Assembly: GCF_003121405.1 (NCBI RefSeq)
Contig: NZ_QBUY01000062.1
Span: 1-48,880 of the forward strand
Reading direction: 5' to 3'
Source: Paraburkholderia sp. C35
Lineage (GTDB): Bacteria; Pseudomonadota; Gammaproteobacteria; Burkholderiales; Burkholderiaceae
DNA: 48,880 nucleotides
Shown in pieces: positions 18,378-26,893 of this stretch (the stretch's first letter is position 1; every line of letters starts with the position of its first letter). Both the position numbers and the translations under genes were made by a program. The notes below the pieces were generated by a model. The model did not search any database. It was not told the origin of the DNA and was given only the letters and a program-made list of their open reading frames with translations.

Positions 18378-18549
18378 ACCGTTCGTTGCTGGTTTCGCAT
18401 TTGCGTCGGCGCGTTGTTGGCGCATTGGCGTCGGCGGCATCGAACCATTTGAGGAAGACGCGAAGACCACGCGCAGGCGAGACCTCTTCAGCGCGGTTTC
18501 AGATTTCAGCTTTTCGTTGCTTCAGTCTAAAAAAACCAAAGGAGTTTCA

Positions 18550-19098
18550 ATGCGCGTTTCGTCAATCTTGAGCGGCGGGGTTGCTGCCCTTGCTGCCGTG
18601 GCCATGATGTCGGCGTCGGCCGCTGAATACCCCATCGGCAAGCAGCAGATCCGTGGCGGCATGGAAATCGGCGCCGTGTATCTGCAGCCGATCACGATGG
18701 ATCCGGAAGGCATGATGCGTAAGGCGTCGGATTCCGATGTCCACCTCGAAGCCGACATCCACGCCGTCAAGAAGAACCCGACGGGTTTCGCCGAAGGCGA
18801 CTGGATGCCGTATCTGCAAGTGCGTTACGAACTGACGAAGCCGGGTTCGAGCTACGACCAGAAGGGCGACATGATGCCGATGGTCGCCGACGACGGTCCG
18901 CACTATGGCGACAACGTCAAGCTCGCCGGCCCGGGCAAGTATCACCTGAAGCTGATCGTGCAGCCGCCGATGCAGGATGGCCATATGGCATTCGGCCGTC
19001 ACGTCGACAAGGAAACGGGCGTGGGCCCGTGGTTCACGCCGTTCACGCTCGAATACGACTTCACGTTCGCGGGCATCGGCAAGAAGGGCGGTTACTAA
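18550..19098 (+). CDS. ftrA: Periplasmic iron-binding protein FtrA (P19/Tpd family)
   Basis: A 182-residue P19-type periplasmic protein with a signal peptide (cleavage near residue 24, SASA/AEYP). These proteins bind Fe(II) and copper through conserved Met, Glu and His. Candidates here are the Met of PITMDPEGMM, the Glu and His of DVHLEADIHA, and the His-rich DGHMAFGRH. It is the first gene of a four-gene unit matching FtrABCD of Bordetella and Brucella, which imports ferrous iron. The start has a strong ribosome site (aaaggag). A Fur box upstream implies repression when iron is plentiful. Confidence 0.9.
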   Translation: MRVSSILSGGVAALAAVAMMSASAAEYPIGKQQIRGGMEIGAVYLQPITMDPEGMMRKASDSDVHLEADIHAVKKNPTGFAEGDWMPYLQVRYELTKPGSSYDQKGDMMPMVADDGPHYGDNVKLAGPGKYHLKLIVQPPMQDGHMAFGRHVDKETGVGPWFTPFTLEYDFTFAGIGKKGGY

Positions 19099-19184
19099 GC
19101 GTTTGATCGCATCGCGATCCCTGATGTAGTACGCGGCGCGTGAGAAGTATGTGAAAAAGCGCGCCGCATTCTTAGGAAGGGTGC

Positions 19185-19520
19185 ATGAGAGTGAATAAGA
19201 AGATTGCCGTTCTCGCGATGGCGGCATCGTTGTTCGGGGTGGCGCACGCCGCCGAGGAAGCCGTTACGTTCAAGCTGGAAATGACGGACGGCAAGCTGAC
19301 GCCGGCGCGTATCGAAGTGCCTGCGGGCAAGCGTATCCGTATCGAAGTGAAGAACACGGGTAAGGGCGCGGCCGAGTTCGAAAGCGTCGAGCTGCGCAAG
19401 GAAAAGGTTCTGGCGCCGGGCGCCGAATCGGTGGTCGTGATCGCGCCGCTCGATCCCGGCACCTACAAGTTTTTTGATGATTTCCATCAGCAGGCGCAGG
19501 GCGTGATCGTCGCCAAGTGA
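19185..19520 (+). CDS. ftrB: Periplasmic cupredoxin-like protein FtrB
   Basis: A 111-residue exported protein (signal peptide to residue 22, GVAHA/AEE) with a cupredoxin-type beta-sandwich. In the Ftr system FtrB is proposed to act beside FtrA in oxidising Fe(II) before uptake. The sequence contains no cysteine at all, so it cannot form a classical type-1 copper site. If it binds metal it must use His/Met/Glu, for example the region FFDDFHQQAQG near the C-terminus. It lies 86 bases after ftrA and 63 before ftrC. Confidence 0.85.
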   Translation: MRVNKKIAVLAMAASLFGVAHAAEEAVTFKLEMTDGKLTPARIEVPAGKRIRIEVKNTGKGAAEFESVELRKEKVLAPGAESVVVIAPLDPGTYKFFDDFHQQAQGVIVAK

Positions 19521-19583
19521 CGTCGCGGCAGCACGAGCCGTAACACGGACGCGCGGCGTCCACTGAAGTGGTTGGAGGTTTCG

Positions 19584-20429
19584 ATGGGTCAGGTAGTGTT
19601 CATCGTATGGCGGGAAAGCGTCGAGGCGCTGCTCGTCGTCGGCATTCTGTACGCGTGGCTGAAGAACGGCGACGAACAGGCGCGTCATGGTCTGCCGTAT
19701 CTGTGGGCGGGCGTCGCCGCGGGCATTCTGGCCGCGATCGGCCTGGGTGCGGCGCTGGTCGGCTTCACGGAAGTGTTGTCGGGCGATGCGCAGGATTATT
19801 TCCAGACAGCCATGGTGCTGGTCGCCTGTGTGCTGATCGTGCAGATGGTGATCTGGATGAAGTCGCATGGGCGCACGCTCAAGCGCGACATGGAAAAGTC
19901 GCTGCTCAAGAGCACGCAAAGCGCGAACTGGTGGGGCGTGGCCGTGCTGGTCGCGCTGGCGATTGCGCGTGAAGGCAGCGAGACGGTGATCTTCCTGTAC
20001 GGCCTCGGTTTCGGCCAGTCGGGTCATGTCGGCATGGATCAGATTCTTGCTGTGCTGATCGGCCTTGGTCTCGCATTCGTGACGTTCTACATGCTGCAAC
20101 TCGGCGGCAAGATCTTCTCGTGGCGCCTGTTTTTCCGCGTCACCGAAATCATGCTGCTGTTCCTCGGCGCGGGCCTGTTCCAGACGGGCGTCGACAAGCT
20201 GATCGACAAGGAAATCCTGCCGACCATCGTCGACCGCGTGTGGAACACGTCGATGATCATCGACGATTCGAGCACCTTCGGTTCGCTGGTCGCGACGCTG
20301 ACGGGTTATCGCGCGCATCCGGCGCTGATGAACCTGATCACGTACGCGTTGTACTGGCTGGTCGTGTGGTATCTGATCCGCCGTTCGCAACGTGCACCGG
20401 CGCAACACGCAGCAGGACGCGCGGCATGA
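19584..20429 (+). CDS. ftrC: FTR1-type iron permease FtrC
   Basis: A 281-residue polytopic inner-membrane protein of the FTR1 family. Two REXXE motifs, the iron-translocation signature, are present: RESVE at residues 10-14 and REGSE at 129-133. About seven hydrophobic segments are visible. The start at 19584 follows a strong ribosome site (ggagg) and places the first REXXE in the first membrane helix, as in the family. Its stop codon overlaps the ftrD start (ATGA), so the two are translationally coupled. Confidence 0.94.
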   Translation: MGQVVFIVWRESVEALLVVGILYAWLKNGDEQARHGLPYLWAGVAAGILAAIGLGAALVGFTEVLSGDAQDYFQTAMVLVACVLIVQMVIWMKSHGRTLKRDMEKSLLKSTQSANWWGVAVLVALAIAREGSETVIFLYGLGFGQSGHVGMDQILAVLIGLGLAFVTFYMLQLGGKIFSWRLFFRVTEIMLLFLGAGLFQTGVDKLIDKEILPTIVDRVWNTSMIIDDSSTFGSLVATLTGYRAHPALMNLITYALYWLVVWYLIRRSQRAPAQHAAGRAA

Positions 20430-21835
20430 CAGGTGCAGTTGCAAATCGCCGCAGCTGGCTTGCGGAAGCCGGTAACTGGATGCAGCGCCACGGCGCTGCC
20501 ATCCGCGGCATTCAGTGGGTGGTCGTTGCTGTCTACGCGTTTCTGATTCTCGTCCCGGCGTTCACCGAACTGCCGGGCGACACCGCGCATCTATGGAACA
20601 ACCTGACGCTCGCCGCGCAGTTCGTGTTCTGGGGCATCTGGTGGCCGTTCGTGCTGCTGTCGATGGTGATGCTCGGGCGCGTGTGGTGCGGTGTCTTATG
20701 TCCCGAAGGCGCGCTCGCCGAATTCGCAAGCAAATACGGCAGAGGCTGGGCGATTCCACGCTGGATGCGATGGGGCGGCTGGCCTTTCGTCGCATTCGGT
20801 CTGACGACGATCTACGGCCAGATGGTCAGCGTCTACCAGTATCCAAAAGCAGTGTTACTGGTGTTAGGCGGATCGACCTTCGCCGCGATGATCATCGGAT
20901 TGTTATACGGTCGAGAGAAGCGCGTCTGGTGTAAATACCTGTGCCCCGTCAACGGGGTTTTTTCGCTTTTGGCGCGCCTCGCGCCGTTCCACTACAAAGT
21001 CGATGAAGATGCGTGGCGCCGTTCGTACAAGGAAGGCGAACACGGGCATCGCGTGATCCCGATCAACTGTGCACCGCTGGTGCCGTTACGCAAGATGGAA
21101 GGCGCGGCGGCGTGCCATATGTGCGGCCGTTGCAGCGGTCACCGCGACGCGATCGCGCTGACGTGGCGCAAGCCTTCCACCGAGGTCGTGCAACTCGGCG
21201 ACAAGCAGGCGAGCGCATGGGACACGGCGCTGATCCTGTACGGTCTGCTTGGCATTGCCATCGGCGCGTTCCACTGGACGGGTTCGCCGTGGTTCATCGA
21301 CATCAAGCAGTCGCTCGCGACGTGGCTCGTCGATCACGACATCATGTGGCCGCTCGACACGAACGCGCCGTGGTTCCTGTTCACGCATTACCCCGAGCAG
21401 AACGACGTGTTCTCGTGGCTCGACGGCACGATGATCATTGCCTACATCCTCGCGACGGGCGTGGTCTACGGCACGATTCTGCTCGCGCTGCTGGCGGGCG
21501 CGACGCGCATGCTGGGACGCTTCGATCGCACGCGTCTGCATCACCTCGCGCAGGCGCTGATTCCGATTGCGGGCACGGGCGTGTTTCTCGGTCTGTCGGC
21601 GACCACGCTGTCGCTGCTGAAAGCCGAGCATGTGCCGCTCGACTGGGCATCGGATGTGCGCATCGGGATTCTCGTGATCGCGAATGCGTGGAGCGCATGG
21701 CTCGCGGGGCTGGTGACGCGCCGCTACACGGCACAGATTTTCCAGCGCGCGGCGTCGGTGGTATGGTTCATGGCAGCACTGGCCGTCGTCGATAGCGCGT
21801 GGTGGCTGATGTTCTGGTACTGGCCGGCACACTGA
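20426..21835 (+). CDS. ftrD: Membrane polyferredoxin FtrD
   Basis: A 469-residue membrane protein related to NapH/CcoG-type polyferredoxins. Cysteine groups for iron-sulfur clusters lie at Cys88-Cys92 (CGVLCPEG), Cys169-Cys173 (CKYLCPVNG) and Cys230-Cys233-Cys236 (CHMCGRC). Several hydrophobic helices surround them. FtrD is thought to take electrons from the FtrA-FtrB-catalysed oxidation of Fe(II), coupling uptake to electron transport. The start at 20426 overlaps the ftrC stop. Frames open further upstream are inside ftrC and were not used. Confidence 0.92.
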   Translation: MTGAVANRRSWLAEAGNWMQRHGAAIRGIQWVVVAVYAFLILVPAFTELPGDTAHLWNNLTLAAQFVFWGIWWPFVLLSMVMLGRVWCGVLCPEGALAEFASKYGRGWAIPRWMRWGGWPFVAFGLTTIYGQMVSVYQYPKAVLLVLGGSTFAAMIIGLLYGREKRVWCKYLCPVNGVFSLLARLAPFHYKVDEDAWRRSYKEGEHGHRVIPINCAPLVPLRKMEGAAACHMCGRCSGHRDAIALTWRKPSTEVVQLGDKQASAWDTALILYGLLGIAIGAFHWTGSPWFIDIKQSLATWLVDHDIMWPLDTNAPWFLFTHYPEQNDVFSWLDGTMIIAYILATGVVYGTILLALLAGATRMLGRFDRTRLHHLAQALIPIAGTGVFLGLSATTLSLLKAEHVPLDWASDVRIGILVIANAWSAWLAGLVTRRYTAQIFQRAASVVWFMAALAVVDSAWWLMFWYWPAH

Positions 21836-21873
21836 TTGATCGGCGGCGCGCCGCGTACCGAGCGAGGCGCACC

Positions 21874-22281
21874 GTGAGAACCAAACCTGTACTGACCGAC
21901 GAAGACGTCATCAACATGGCCGCCGCTGCGCAAGCGCATGCGGTGGCCAATCACTGGACCGTGACGATCGCGATTCTCGACGACGGCGGTCATCTTCTTC
22001 ATCTGCATCGAATGGATGGCGCGGCGCCCGGCACGGTCGACATGGCGACCGCGAAAGGGCGCACAGCCGCACTTGGCCGCCGCGAGACTAAAGTCTACGA
22101 AGACATCATCAAGCAAGGACGCATCGCGTTCCTGAGCACGCCGCTGGCGGCGTGCGTGGAGGGCGGGGTGCCTGTCATCGTGGAAGGCGAGACGGTGGGC
22201 GCGATCGGCGTGTCGGGCGTGAAGTCGGAGCAGGATACGGCGATCGCGCGCGCTGCGATTGCGGCGCTCGAACTGCACTGA
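21874..22281 (+). CDS. GlcG/HbpS-family protein
   Basis: A 135-residue protein of the GlcG/HbpS (DUF336) family. Typical features are LTDEDVINMAAAAQAHA at the start, DDGGHLLHLHRMDGA, and the C-terminal GGVPVIVEGETVGAIGVSG. Members bind haem or corrinoids in some cases, but many have no known role. The GTG at 21874 is taken as the start because the family begins about there and a gaggcg lies just before it. It follows ftrD by 38 bases, so it may be the last gene of the iron-regulated transcript. Confidence 0.82.
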   Translation: MRTKPVLTDEDVINMAAAAQAHAVANHWTVTIAILDDGGHLLHLHRMDGAAPGTVDMATAKGRTAALGRRETKVYEDIIKQGRIAFLSTPLAACVEGGVPVIVEGETVGAIGVSGVKSEQDTAIARAAIAALELH

Positions 22282-22334
22282 CGCTGCTGCTGCGAACCGC
22301 GAGCTTCAGCCGTCAACCATCGGCCGCAAAAACA

Positions 22335-22368
22335 AAAGCCGCGCAGATGTCTTAATCTGCGCGGCTTT
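22335..22368. terminator. Strong bidirectional terminator
   Basis: A perfect 14-bp stem (aaagccgcgcagat 22335-22348, atctgcgcggcttt 22355-22368) closes a six-base loop, with A-rich and T-rich flanks. It ends the ftr-glcG transcript and can also stop transcription from the hemP side. Confidence 0.9.
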
Positions 22369-22426
22369 GCTTGCTTCATTCATCAACGTTGCGCCAATCA
22401 TTTGAGCGCACGTCGCAGTGAGAACC

Positions 22427-22560
22427 AAAAAAAGCGGCCTGGCTTGCTTCGACGGCTGGCTTGGTGTCTGCACGAAGGGGTCTAGATCTCGCGTGCAAGC
22501 CGTCGTGGCTGGCTAGTGCCCAACACCTCTCTGGGAGGTGGTCCCCACAATACCCGGTAC
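22427..22560 (-). ncRNA. Candidate structured RNA or long 3' leader downstream of hemP
   Basis: Read on the minus strand this gap contains several complementary segments: cacctc with gaggtg (22524-22529 region), cgacggct with agccgtcg, and gcacg with cgtgc nested inside. It ends in seven Ts (the A-run at 22427-22433) after a GC-rich part, like an intrinsic terminator. It may be a small RNA or simply the 3' untranslated end of hemP. No known RNA family was recognised and no folding was computed. Confidence 0.3.
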
Positions 22561-22587
22561 TGAATCGATCCTTACTGCGGCAATTCT

Positions 22588-22878
22588 TTACTTCGTCAGG
22601 ATCAGCTTGCCCAATCGCGTGGCGCGCAGCTGATACGTCTCGCCGTTGTGCATGATGCTCACGTGGCTGCGACCCTGAAGCAACGCGTCGCTGCGCAGCA
22701 CGCGCTCGGACGTTTCGGCGCTAGCGGCAACGGCAGCGGGCGCTGGTGCGTTCCCGGTACCGCCTGCATGGCGTTCCGCGGGCGCCGATGTCACGGACCT
22801 GGCCGGACGGCTGGTCGTCAATGCTGCTGCCGCGGGGCGGCGCAGGCTGAGCGTGGAAGAGCGCGTCATGTTCGTCAT
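22588..22878 (-). CDS. hemP: Haemin uptake protein HemP
   Basis: A 96-residue protein whose C-terminal part (LLQGRSHVSIMHNGETYQLR, then TRLGKLILTK) matches the HemP family closely. HemP is a small protein linked with haem uptake, and in Burkholderia-group bacteria it is implicated in control of haem-receptor genes. Most HemP proteins have about 60 residues; here a low-complexity Ala/Arg/Pro-rich N-terminus is added, so translation may start later in the cell. A strong Fur box lies 46-64 bases upstream. No haem receptor or ABC transporter gene is nearby. Confidence 0.85.
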   Translation of the reverse strand: MTNMTRSSTLSLRRPAAAALTTSRPARSVTSAPAERHAGGTGNAPAPAAVAASAETSERVLRSDALLQGRSHVSIMHNGETYQLRATRLGKLILTK

Positions 22879-22923
22879 GCTTGCCGTTGAGTTCGTGTTC
22901 GTCGATTCGTTAGAAGGATTCTA

Positions 22924-22942
22924 AATGATAACCATTCCCATT
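22924..22942 (-). promoter_or_regulatory. Fur box of hemP
   Basis: On the minus strand the 19-mer aatgggaatggttatcatt closely resembles the Fur consensus gataatgataatcattatc. It stands 46 bases before the hemP start codon, in the usual promoter position. HemP is a classic Fur target in beta-proteobacteria. Confidence 0.8.
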
Positions 22943-23027
22943 TACAAGGTTGAAGAATTAATCGATTACACGTTTTGATAGGCGAGGGGATTTTGCGCCG
23001 CCAGAGAAGGCTGGCGGCGCGCAGGAC

Positions 23028-23552
23028 TTAATGCAACTGGTCAGGCGTATTGCGCGAGCTGACGTACTGGCGGATCAGTCGAACGGTATCGATGTCCGAC
23101 TCGCGATACGCCGATTTCACGATCTCTTCCGTCTGATGCGCGTCGGGATCGGCGGCGGCTTCGGCAGACGGCAGACTCGTCTTGTACTCGAAGCGCAGGA
23201 AGAGTTGCAGTTCGTCGGGTTGCTCGATGGTCATCGTCAGCGAGCCGCCGACATAATCCGCCGTGGCAAGAATGTCGTAGCGCACGCTTTGTTGCGGCGT
23301 AAGCGTGACGTGATCGCGCACGGTGGCGTGGCCATAGTGCAGTTCGCGCTCCATCGTGCTGTCGGTGCGCGACAGGATCGAACAGCTGTCTAGGCCCATC
23401 ACGAACAGTTGCGGCTGTTCCGCGCGCAGCACGAGACCCTCCCACAACTGCTCGCGCGTCATGGTTTCGACGAGCGGATTGAGGGGATCGTTGATCTGAA
23501 TGAGATGTTCGAAGTTCAAAATGCCAGCTTCCTTTTGATGCTCAACGTTCAC
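23028..23552 (-). CDS. AtaL-like SRPBCC protein (DUF1857)
   Basis: A 174-residue protein of the START/SRPBCC fold, DUF1857 or AtaL-like group. It begins MNVEHQKEAGILNFEHLIQIND, has the conserved LTREQLWEGLVLRAE-like segment (residues about 32-45), and ends after the long helix that normally caps the hydrophobic pocket. Related proteins bind hydrophobic ligands; the ligand here is unknown. It sits 6 bases downstream of the osmC-like gene and is almost certainly co-transcribed with it. Confidence 0.75.
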   Translation of the reverse strand: MNVEHQKEAGILNFEHLIQINDPLNPLVETMTREQLWEGLVLRAEQPQLFVMGLDSCSILSRTDSTMERELHYGHATVRDHVTLTPQQSVRYDILATADYVGGSLTMTIEQPDELQLFLRFEYKTSLPSAEAAADPDAHQTEEIVKSAYRESDIDTVRLIRQYVSSRNTPDQLH

Positions 23553-23558
23553 GCAGTA

Positions 23559-23957
23559 TCAGGCGACAGCGAGACCCGTGCGGATCGAGATCGGATTGCT
23601 CAGGATCTTGTGCACAGGGCATGCATTGGCGATTTGCAGGAGTCGTTCCTGCTGTTCGTCGGACAGATTGCCCGTCAGCACGATCTGGCGATCGATCGCC
23701 GTGCCGTCGCCTTCCTTCTGCATCGACAGCGTCACGCGCCCTTCGTCGAGCGGCCAGCCCTTGCGCTGCGCGTACATCTTCAGCGTGATCGACGTGCAGG
23801 CGCCGAGGCTCGACAGCAGCAGCGAGTTCGGCGTCGGGGCGCGATCGCCGCCGCCCAGCGACTCGGGTTCGTCGGCGAGCCATGTGTGTGCGCCGTCGTC
23901 GAACATCCCCTGATAGTTCGTCGAGCCGATATGTGCGGTGACCTTCGTGTCTGCCAT
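23559..23957 (-). CDS. OsmC-family peroxide-detoxifying protein
   Basis: A 132-residue OsmC/Ohr-type protein. The two reactive cysteines are present: Cys54 in LGACTSITLKMYA and Cys113 in ANACPVHKIL. These proteins reduce organic hydroperoxides. The start at 23957 gives MADTKVTAHIG, preceded by caggag as ribosome site; 22 extra residues upstream in the same frame have no family counterpart. It is followed closely by the AtaL-like gene. Confidence 0.9.
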   Translation of the reverse strand: MADTKVTAHIGSTNYQGMFDDGAHTWLADEPESLGGGDRAPTPNSLLLSSLGACTSITLKMYAQRKGWPLDEGRVTLSMQKEGDGTAIDRQIVLTGNLSDEQQERLLQIANACPVHKILSNPISIRTGLAVA

Positions 23958-24111
23958 GCGCGCTCCTGTGCGGGACATTGTGTCGTGACGTTGAATCGGG
24001 ACAGATAGCGCCACGCGCCGCATGACGCGGCGCGTGGCTCGAATTGCTATTGTGAACGAATTTGGCGTGTTTCGCGGCTGAGCGCTGGCAGGTGGCGAGC
24101 CGCGCAGCCGG

Positions 24112-24984
24112 TCAGTGCGTGATTTGCCCCATGCGGCCCGCCTGATAGTCGATCACGGCCTGGCGGATCTCGTCTTCCGTGTTCATCACGAACGGGCCGT
24201 AACGCACCACAGGCTCGTTCAGCGGCACGCCGCCGAACAGCAGCACATCGAGCGGTTCGTCGCCGGCAGCGATAGTTACCGTGTCGCCGTCGTTATCGAA
24301 GACGATCATCTGCTGCGCGCCGATCTCGAGCCGCTCGTCGCTATAGAAGCCTTTGCCCGTCAGCCCATACGCAAACACGCGATAGTCGCGCGGCACGGGA
24401 TGCACGATGGCCGCACCCGGCTGCAACGTGAAATGCTGATAGAGAATCGGCGTGCGGGTTTCGATGGCGGCCTTCACGCCGAGCGCTTCGCCTGCGATCA
24501 CCTTGACGCGAACCTTGCCGTCGGCGGACGTCGCAACGGGAATGCCAGCCGACGGCATTTCCTGATAGCGCGGCGCGATCATCTTGTCGCGCTTCGGCAG
24601 GTTCACCCACAGTTGCAATCCATGCACGCGGCCACCCGTCGCGACAAACGACGGATCGGGCATCTCGCTATGCACGACGCCCGCGCCGGCCGTCATCCAT
24701 TGCACGTCGCCTGCGCGCAGCGTGCCGGAATGACCCGCCGAATCCTTGTGACCGAACTGGCCTTCGAGCACGTACGTGACCGTTTCGAAGCCGCGATGCG
24801 GGTGATCCGGCGCGCCTTTTGCCTCGCCCGGCGCGTAGTCGACAGGGCCCATTTCGTCGAGCAGCAGAAACGGGTCGAAATCCATCAGCATGCGGGTCGG
24901 AAACGGTCGATGGACGACAAAACCACCGCCTTCAACCGTGCGAACGGAAGGGTACGTGCGTTCGATCGTGCGGGTCGCGCTCAT
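24112..24984 (-). CDS. Pirin-family protein
   Basis: A 290-residue bicupin of the pirin family. The metal ligands are all present: His61 and His63 (HPHRGFETVTYVLEG), His105 and Glu107 (VVHSEMP), the same pattern as in human pirin and YhhW. Bacterial pirins include quercetin dioxygenases and regulators of pyruvate dehydrogenase. The start at 24984 has a gagg ribosome site; a GTG three codons earlier is possible. It is divergent from a LysR-type gene, the usual arrangement for a regulator and its target. Confidence 0.9.
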   Translation of the reverse strand: MSATRTIERTYPSVRTVEGGGFVVHRPFPTRMLMDFDPFLLLDEMGPVDYAPGEAKGAPDHPHRGFETVTYVLEGQFGHKDSAGHSGTLRAGDVQWMTAGAGVVHSEMPDPSFVATGGRVHGLQLWVNLPKRDKMIAPRYQEMPSAGIPVATSADGKVRVKVIAGEALGVKAAIETRTPILYQHFTLQPGAAIVHPVPRDYRVFAYGLTGKGFYSDERLEIGAQQMIVFDNDGDTVTIAAGDEPLDVLLFGGVPLNEPVVRYGPFVMNTEDEIRQAVIDYQAGRMGQITH

Positions 24985-25106
24985 CAAAGTCACCTCGAAA
25001 ATTGGGGAATAGCGTTATTTCTGAAACGTAGCAGTATTATATGGACCGTTTTGGGGCATAACAGGCCCTCTATCGCAATGGATTGTTCTGCTAGTGAAAC
25101 GATGAC

Positions 25107-26087
25107 ATGAAGATCGATTCGCATAACCTCAACGACCTGATGTACTTTTCGCAGGTCGTCGAACATGGCGGGTTTTCCGCCGCCGAACGCGTGCTCGGCA
25201 TTTCGAAGTCACGCCTGTCGCGCCGGCTGACGGAACTGGAGGCATCGCTGGGCGTGCGCCTGCTGCAGCGCTCGACGCGCAAGCTCGCGCTGACGGAAGC
25301 AGGGCAGCTGTTCTACCAGCATTGTCAGGCGATGCTGTCGGAGGCGCAGGCGGCCGTCAACGTGGTGCAGCAGTTGCGCGCGTCGCCGCGTGGCACCGTG
25401 CGCGTGAGTGTGCCCGTGACGATCTCGCAGACCATCATGTCGCAGATCATCTCGGAGTTCATGCATCGTTACCCGGAAGTGCGCGTCGTGGTGCGCGTGA
25501 CGAACCGCGTGGTCGATCTGTTCGAAGATTCGATCGATGTCGCCTTGCGCGTGCGTTCGGAGCCGCCGGAGAACGCGAATATCGTCGTGCGGCCGCTGTG
25601 GCGCACGCAGCAGATGCTGGTCGGCGCGCCGAGCCTGCTGAGCCAGAATGCGCCGCCGCTCGAACCCGGCGATCTGAAGGGCTTCGAAACGCTCGATACG
25701 CCGACAGGCGATGGCCGGCACGTATTCAACCTGATTGCGCCGGATGGCTCGCGCCACACGCATGAACACGAGCCGCGTCTGGTGACAGCCGATCTGATGA
25801 TGGTGCTGGAAGCCGCGCTCGCCGGTGTCGGTATCGCGGCACTCCCGGAGATGATGTACGGCGCGGCGTTGCGCAGTGGGCGGCTGTCGCCTGTGATGCC
25901 GGGCTGGACGCTGCCGTCGCCGCAGCTGTACGCGGTGTTCCTGTCGCGGCAGGGCATGGTGCCTGCAGTGCGGACCTTCGTCGATTATCTCGTCGAGATG
26001 CTCGATCCCGACACCGGCAAGTTTATCCAGCAGGAATGCCCGGAGCGTGAAGCGAAGCAGGCGCGGCTGAAAGCAGCCGTAGCGTAG
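25107..26087 (+). CDS. LysR-family transcriptional regulator
   Basis: A 326-residue LysR-type protein. The winged-helix domain is in residues 1-62 (LMYFSQVVEHGGFSAAERVLG is the recognition region), followed by the effector-binding domain. It diverges from the pirin gene over 122 bases, so it most likely controls that gene. Similar regulators in Burkholderia respond to quinone-like or redox compounds, but the ligand cannot be read here. Confidence 0.93.
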   Translation: MKIDSHNLNDLMYFSQVVEHGGFSAAERVLGISKSRLSRRLTELEASLGVRLLQRSTRKLALTEAGQLFYQHCQAMLSEAQAAVNVVQQLRASPRGTVRVSVPVTISQTIMSQIISEFMHRYPEVRVVVRVTNRVVDLFEDSIDVALRVRSEPPENANIVVRPLWRTQQMLVGAPSLLSQNAPPLEPGDLKGFETLDTPTGDGRHVFNLIAPDGSRHTHEHEPRLVTADLMMVLEAALAGVGIAALPEMMYGAALRSGRLSPVMPGWTLPSPQLYAVFLSRQGMVPAVRTFVDYLVEMLDPDTGKFIQQECPEREAKQARLKAAVA

Positions 26088-26231
26088 AGAGCTTGAAGAG
26101 CACGCGCGCCGCGAAAGGGAAATACCTTTTGGCATTTAAGCTCCGCCAGCGATGGATACTTTCAATGGCCGCAGGCTTGAATGAAAGGACGTGCAGGCTT
26201 ATATTGAAATCCCTTCGCTAAGGAGCTTCCT

Positions 26232-26348
26232 ATGCGAAAAATCACGGCCGCTTTGATAGTAGGCCTGATAGGGCTGACAGCGTTGTCCGTGTCGACCACG
26301 GCGTTCGCATGCAGTGATCAGATGCAGAGCACGAGTTCTGGCAAATGA
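26232..26348 (+). CDS. Small exported peptide
   Basis: A 38-residue frame, MRKITAALIVGLIGLTALS then VSTTAFACSDQMQSTSSGK. It has a textbook signal peptide ending AFA, followed by a Cys, so the mature product would be only about 13 residues or a tiny lipoprotein (the lipobox would be imperfect). The ribosome site aaggag lies 6 bases before the ATG and a terminator follows. These features favour a real gene although I do not recognise a family. Confidence 0.55.
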   Translation: MRKITAALIVGLIGLTALSVSTTAFACSDQMQSTSSGK

Positions 26349-26381
26349 TCCTGCCGCCCGAAGGCGCCGAGTGCGCATGAA

Positions 26382-26441
26382 AAAAGGCCTTCATCCGACG
26401 ATGAAGGCCTTTTACTTTTAGCCCTGAAAAACAGGGTTTTT
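26382..26441. terminator. Terminators between the small peptide gene and exbD
   Basis: Two hairpins stand in a row. The first has a 13-base perfect stem (aaaaggccttcat 26382-26394, atgaaggcctttt 26401-26413) and works both ways. The second (ccctg/caggg, 26422-26436) is followed by TTTTTATT on the plus strand. Together they separate the rightward small gene from the leftward tonB-exbB-exbD operon. Confidence 0.85.
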
Positions 26442-26457
26442 ATTCAAACTGAAGCGC

Positions 26458-26877
26458 TTATTTAGCCTTCGGCTCCGTGACGAAACCGATCTTCGTCAGG
26501 CCGCCTGCCTGTGCCGCCGACATCACCTGCGCCACCTTCTCGTACGCGACCTTGCGGTCCGCGCTCAGGTGCAATTCAGGCTGCGGTTCCTGCTGTGCGG
26601 CTGCGGCGATCTTCGCTTGCAGCATATCGTCGGAGATCTTCTGATCGTCCCACGCCAGGTTGCCGTCGGCATCGATCGCTATCGTCACCTGCGCGGGCTT
26701 CGTGTCTTCCTTCTGGCTGCTCGCATGCGGCAGATCGATCTTCACTGCGTGGCGGATCACGGGGATCGTCACCATAAACACGATCAGGAGCACCAGCATG
26801 ACGTCGACGAGCGGCGTCATGTTGATTTCGTTCATGAGGCCGTCGTCATCGTCGCCGGCGAAAGGGCTCATTGCCAT
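26458..26877 (-). CDS. exbD: ExbD, TonB-complex biopolymer transport protein
   Basis: A 139-residue inner-membrane protein with one N-terminal transmembrane helix (PLVDVMLVLLIVFMVTIPV) that carries the essential aspartate of ExbD, and a periplasmic domain. With ExbB it turns the proton gradient into movement of TonB. The family signature NEINMTPLVDVMLVLLIVFM is clear. It is the last gene of tonB-exbB-exbD; 16 bases separate it from exbB. Confidence 0.95.
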   Translation of the reverse strand: MAMSPFAGDDDDGLMNEINMTPLVDVMLVLLIVFMVTIPVIRHAVKIDLPHASSQKEDTKPAQVTIAIDADGNLAWDDQKISDDMLQAKIAAAAQQEPQPELHLSADRKVAYEKVAQVMSAAQAGGLTKIGFVTEPKAK

Positions 26878-26893
26878 CGCTATGCCTCGCTAG

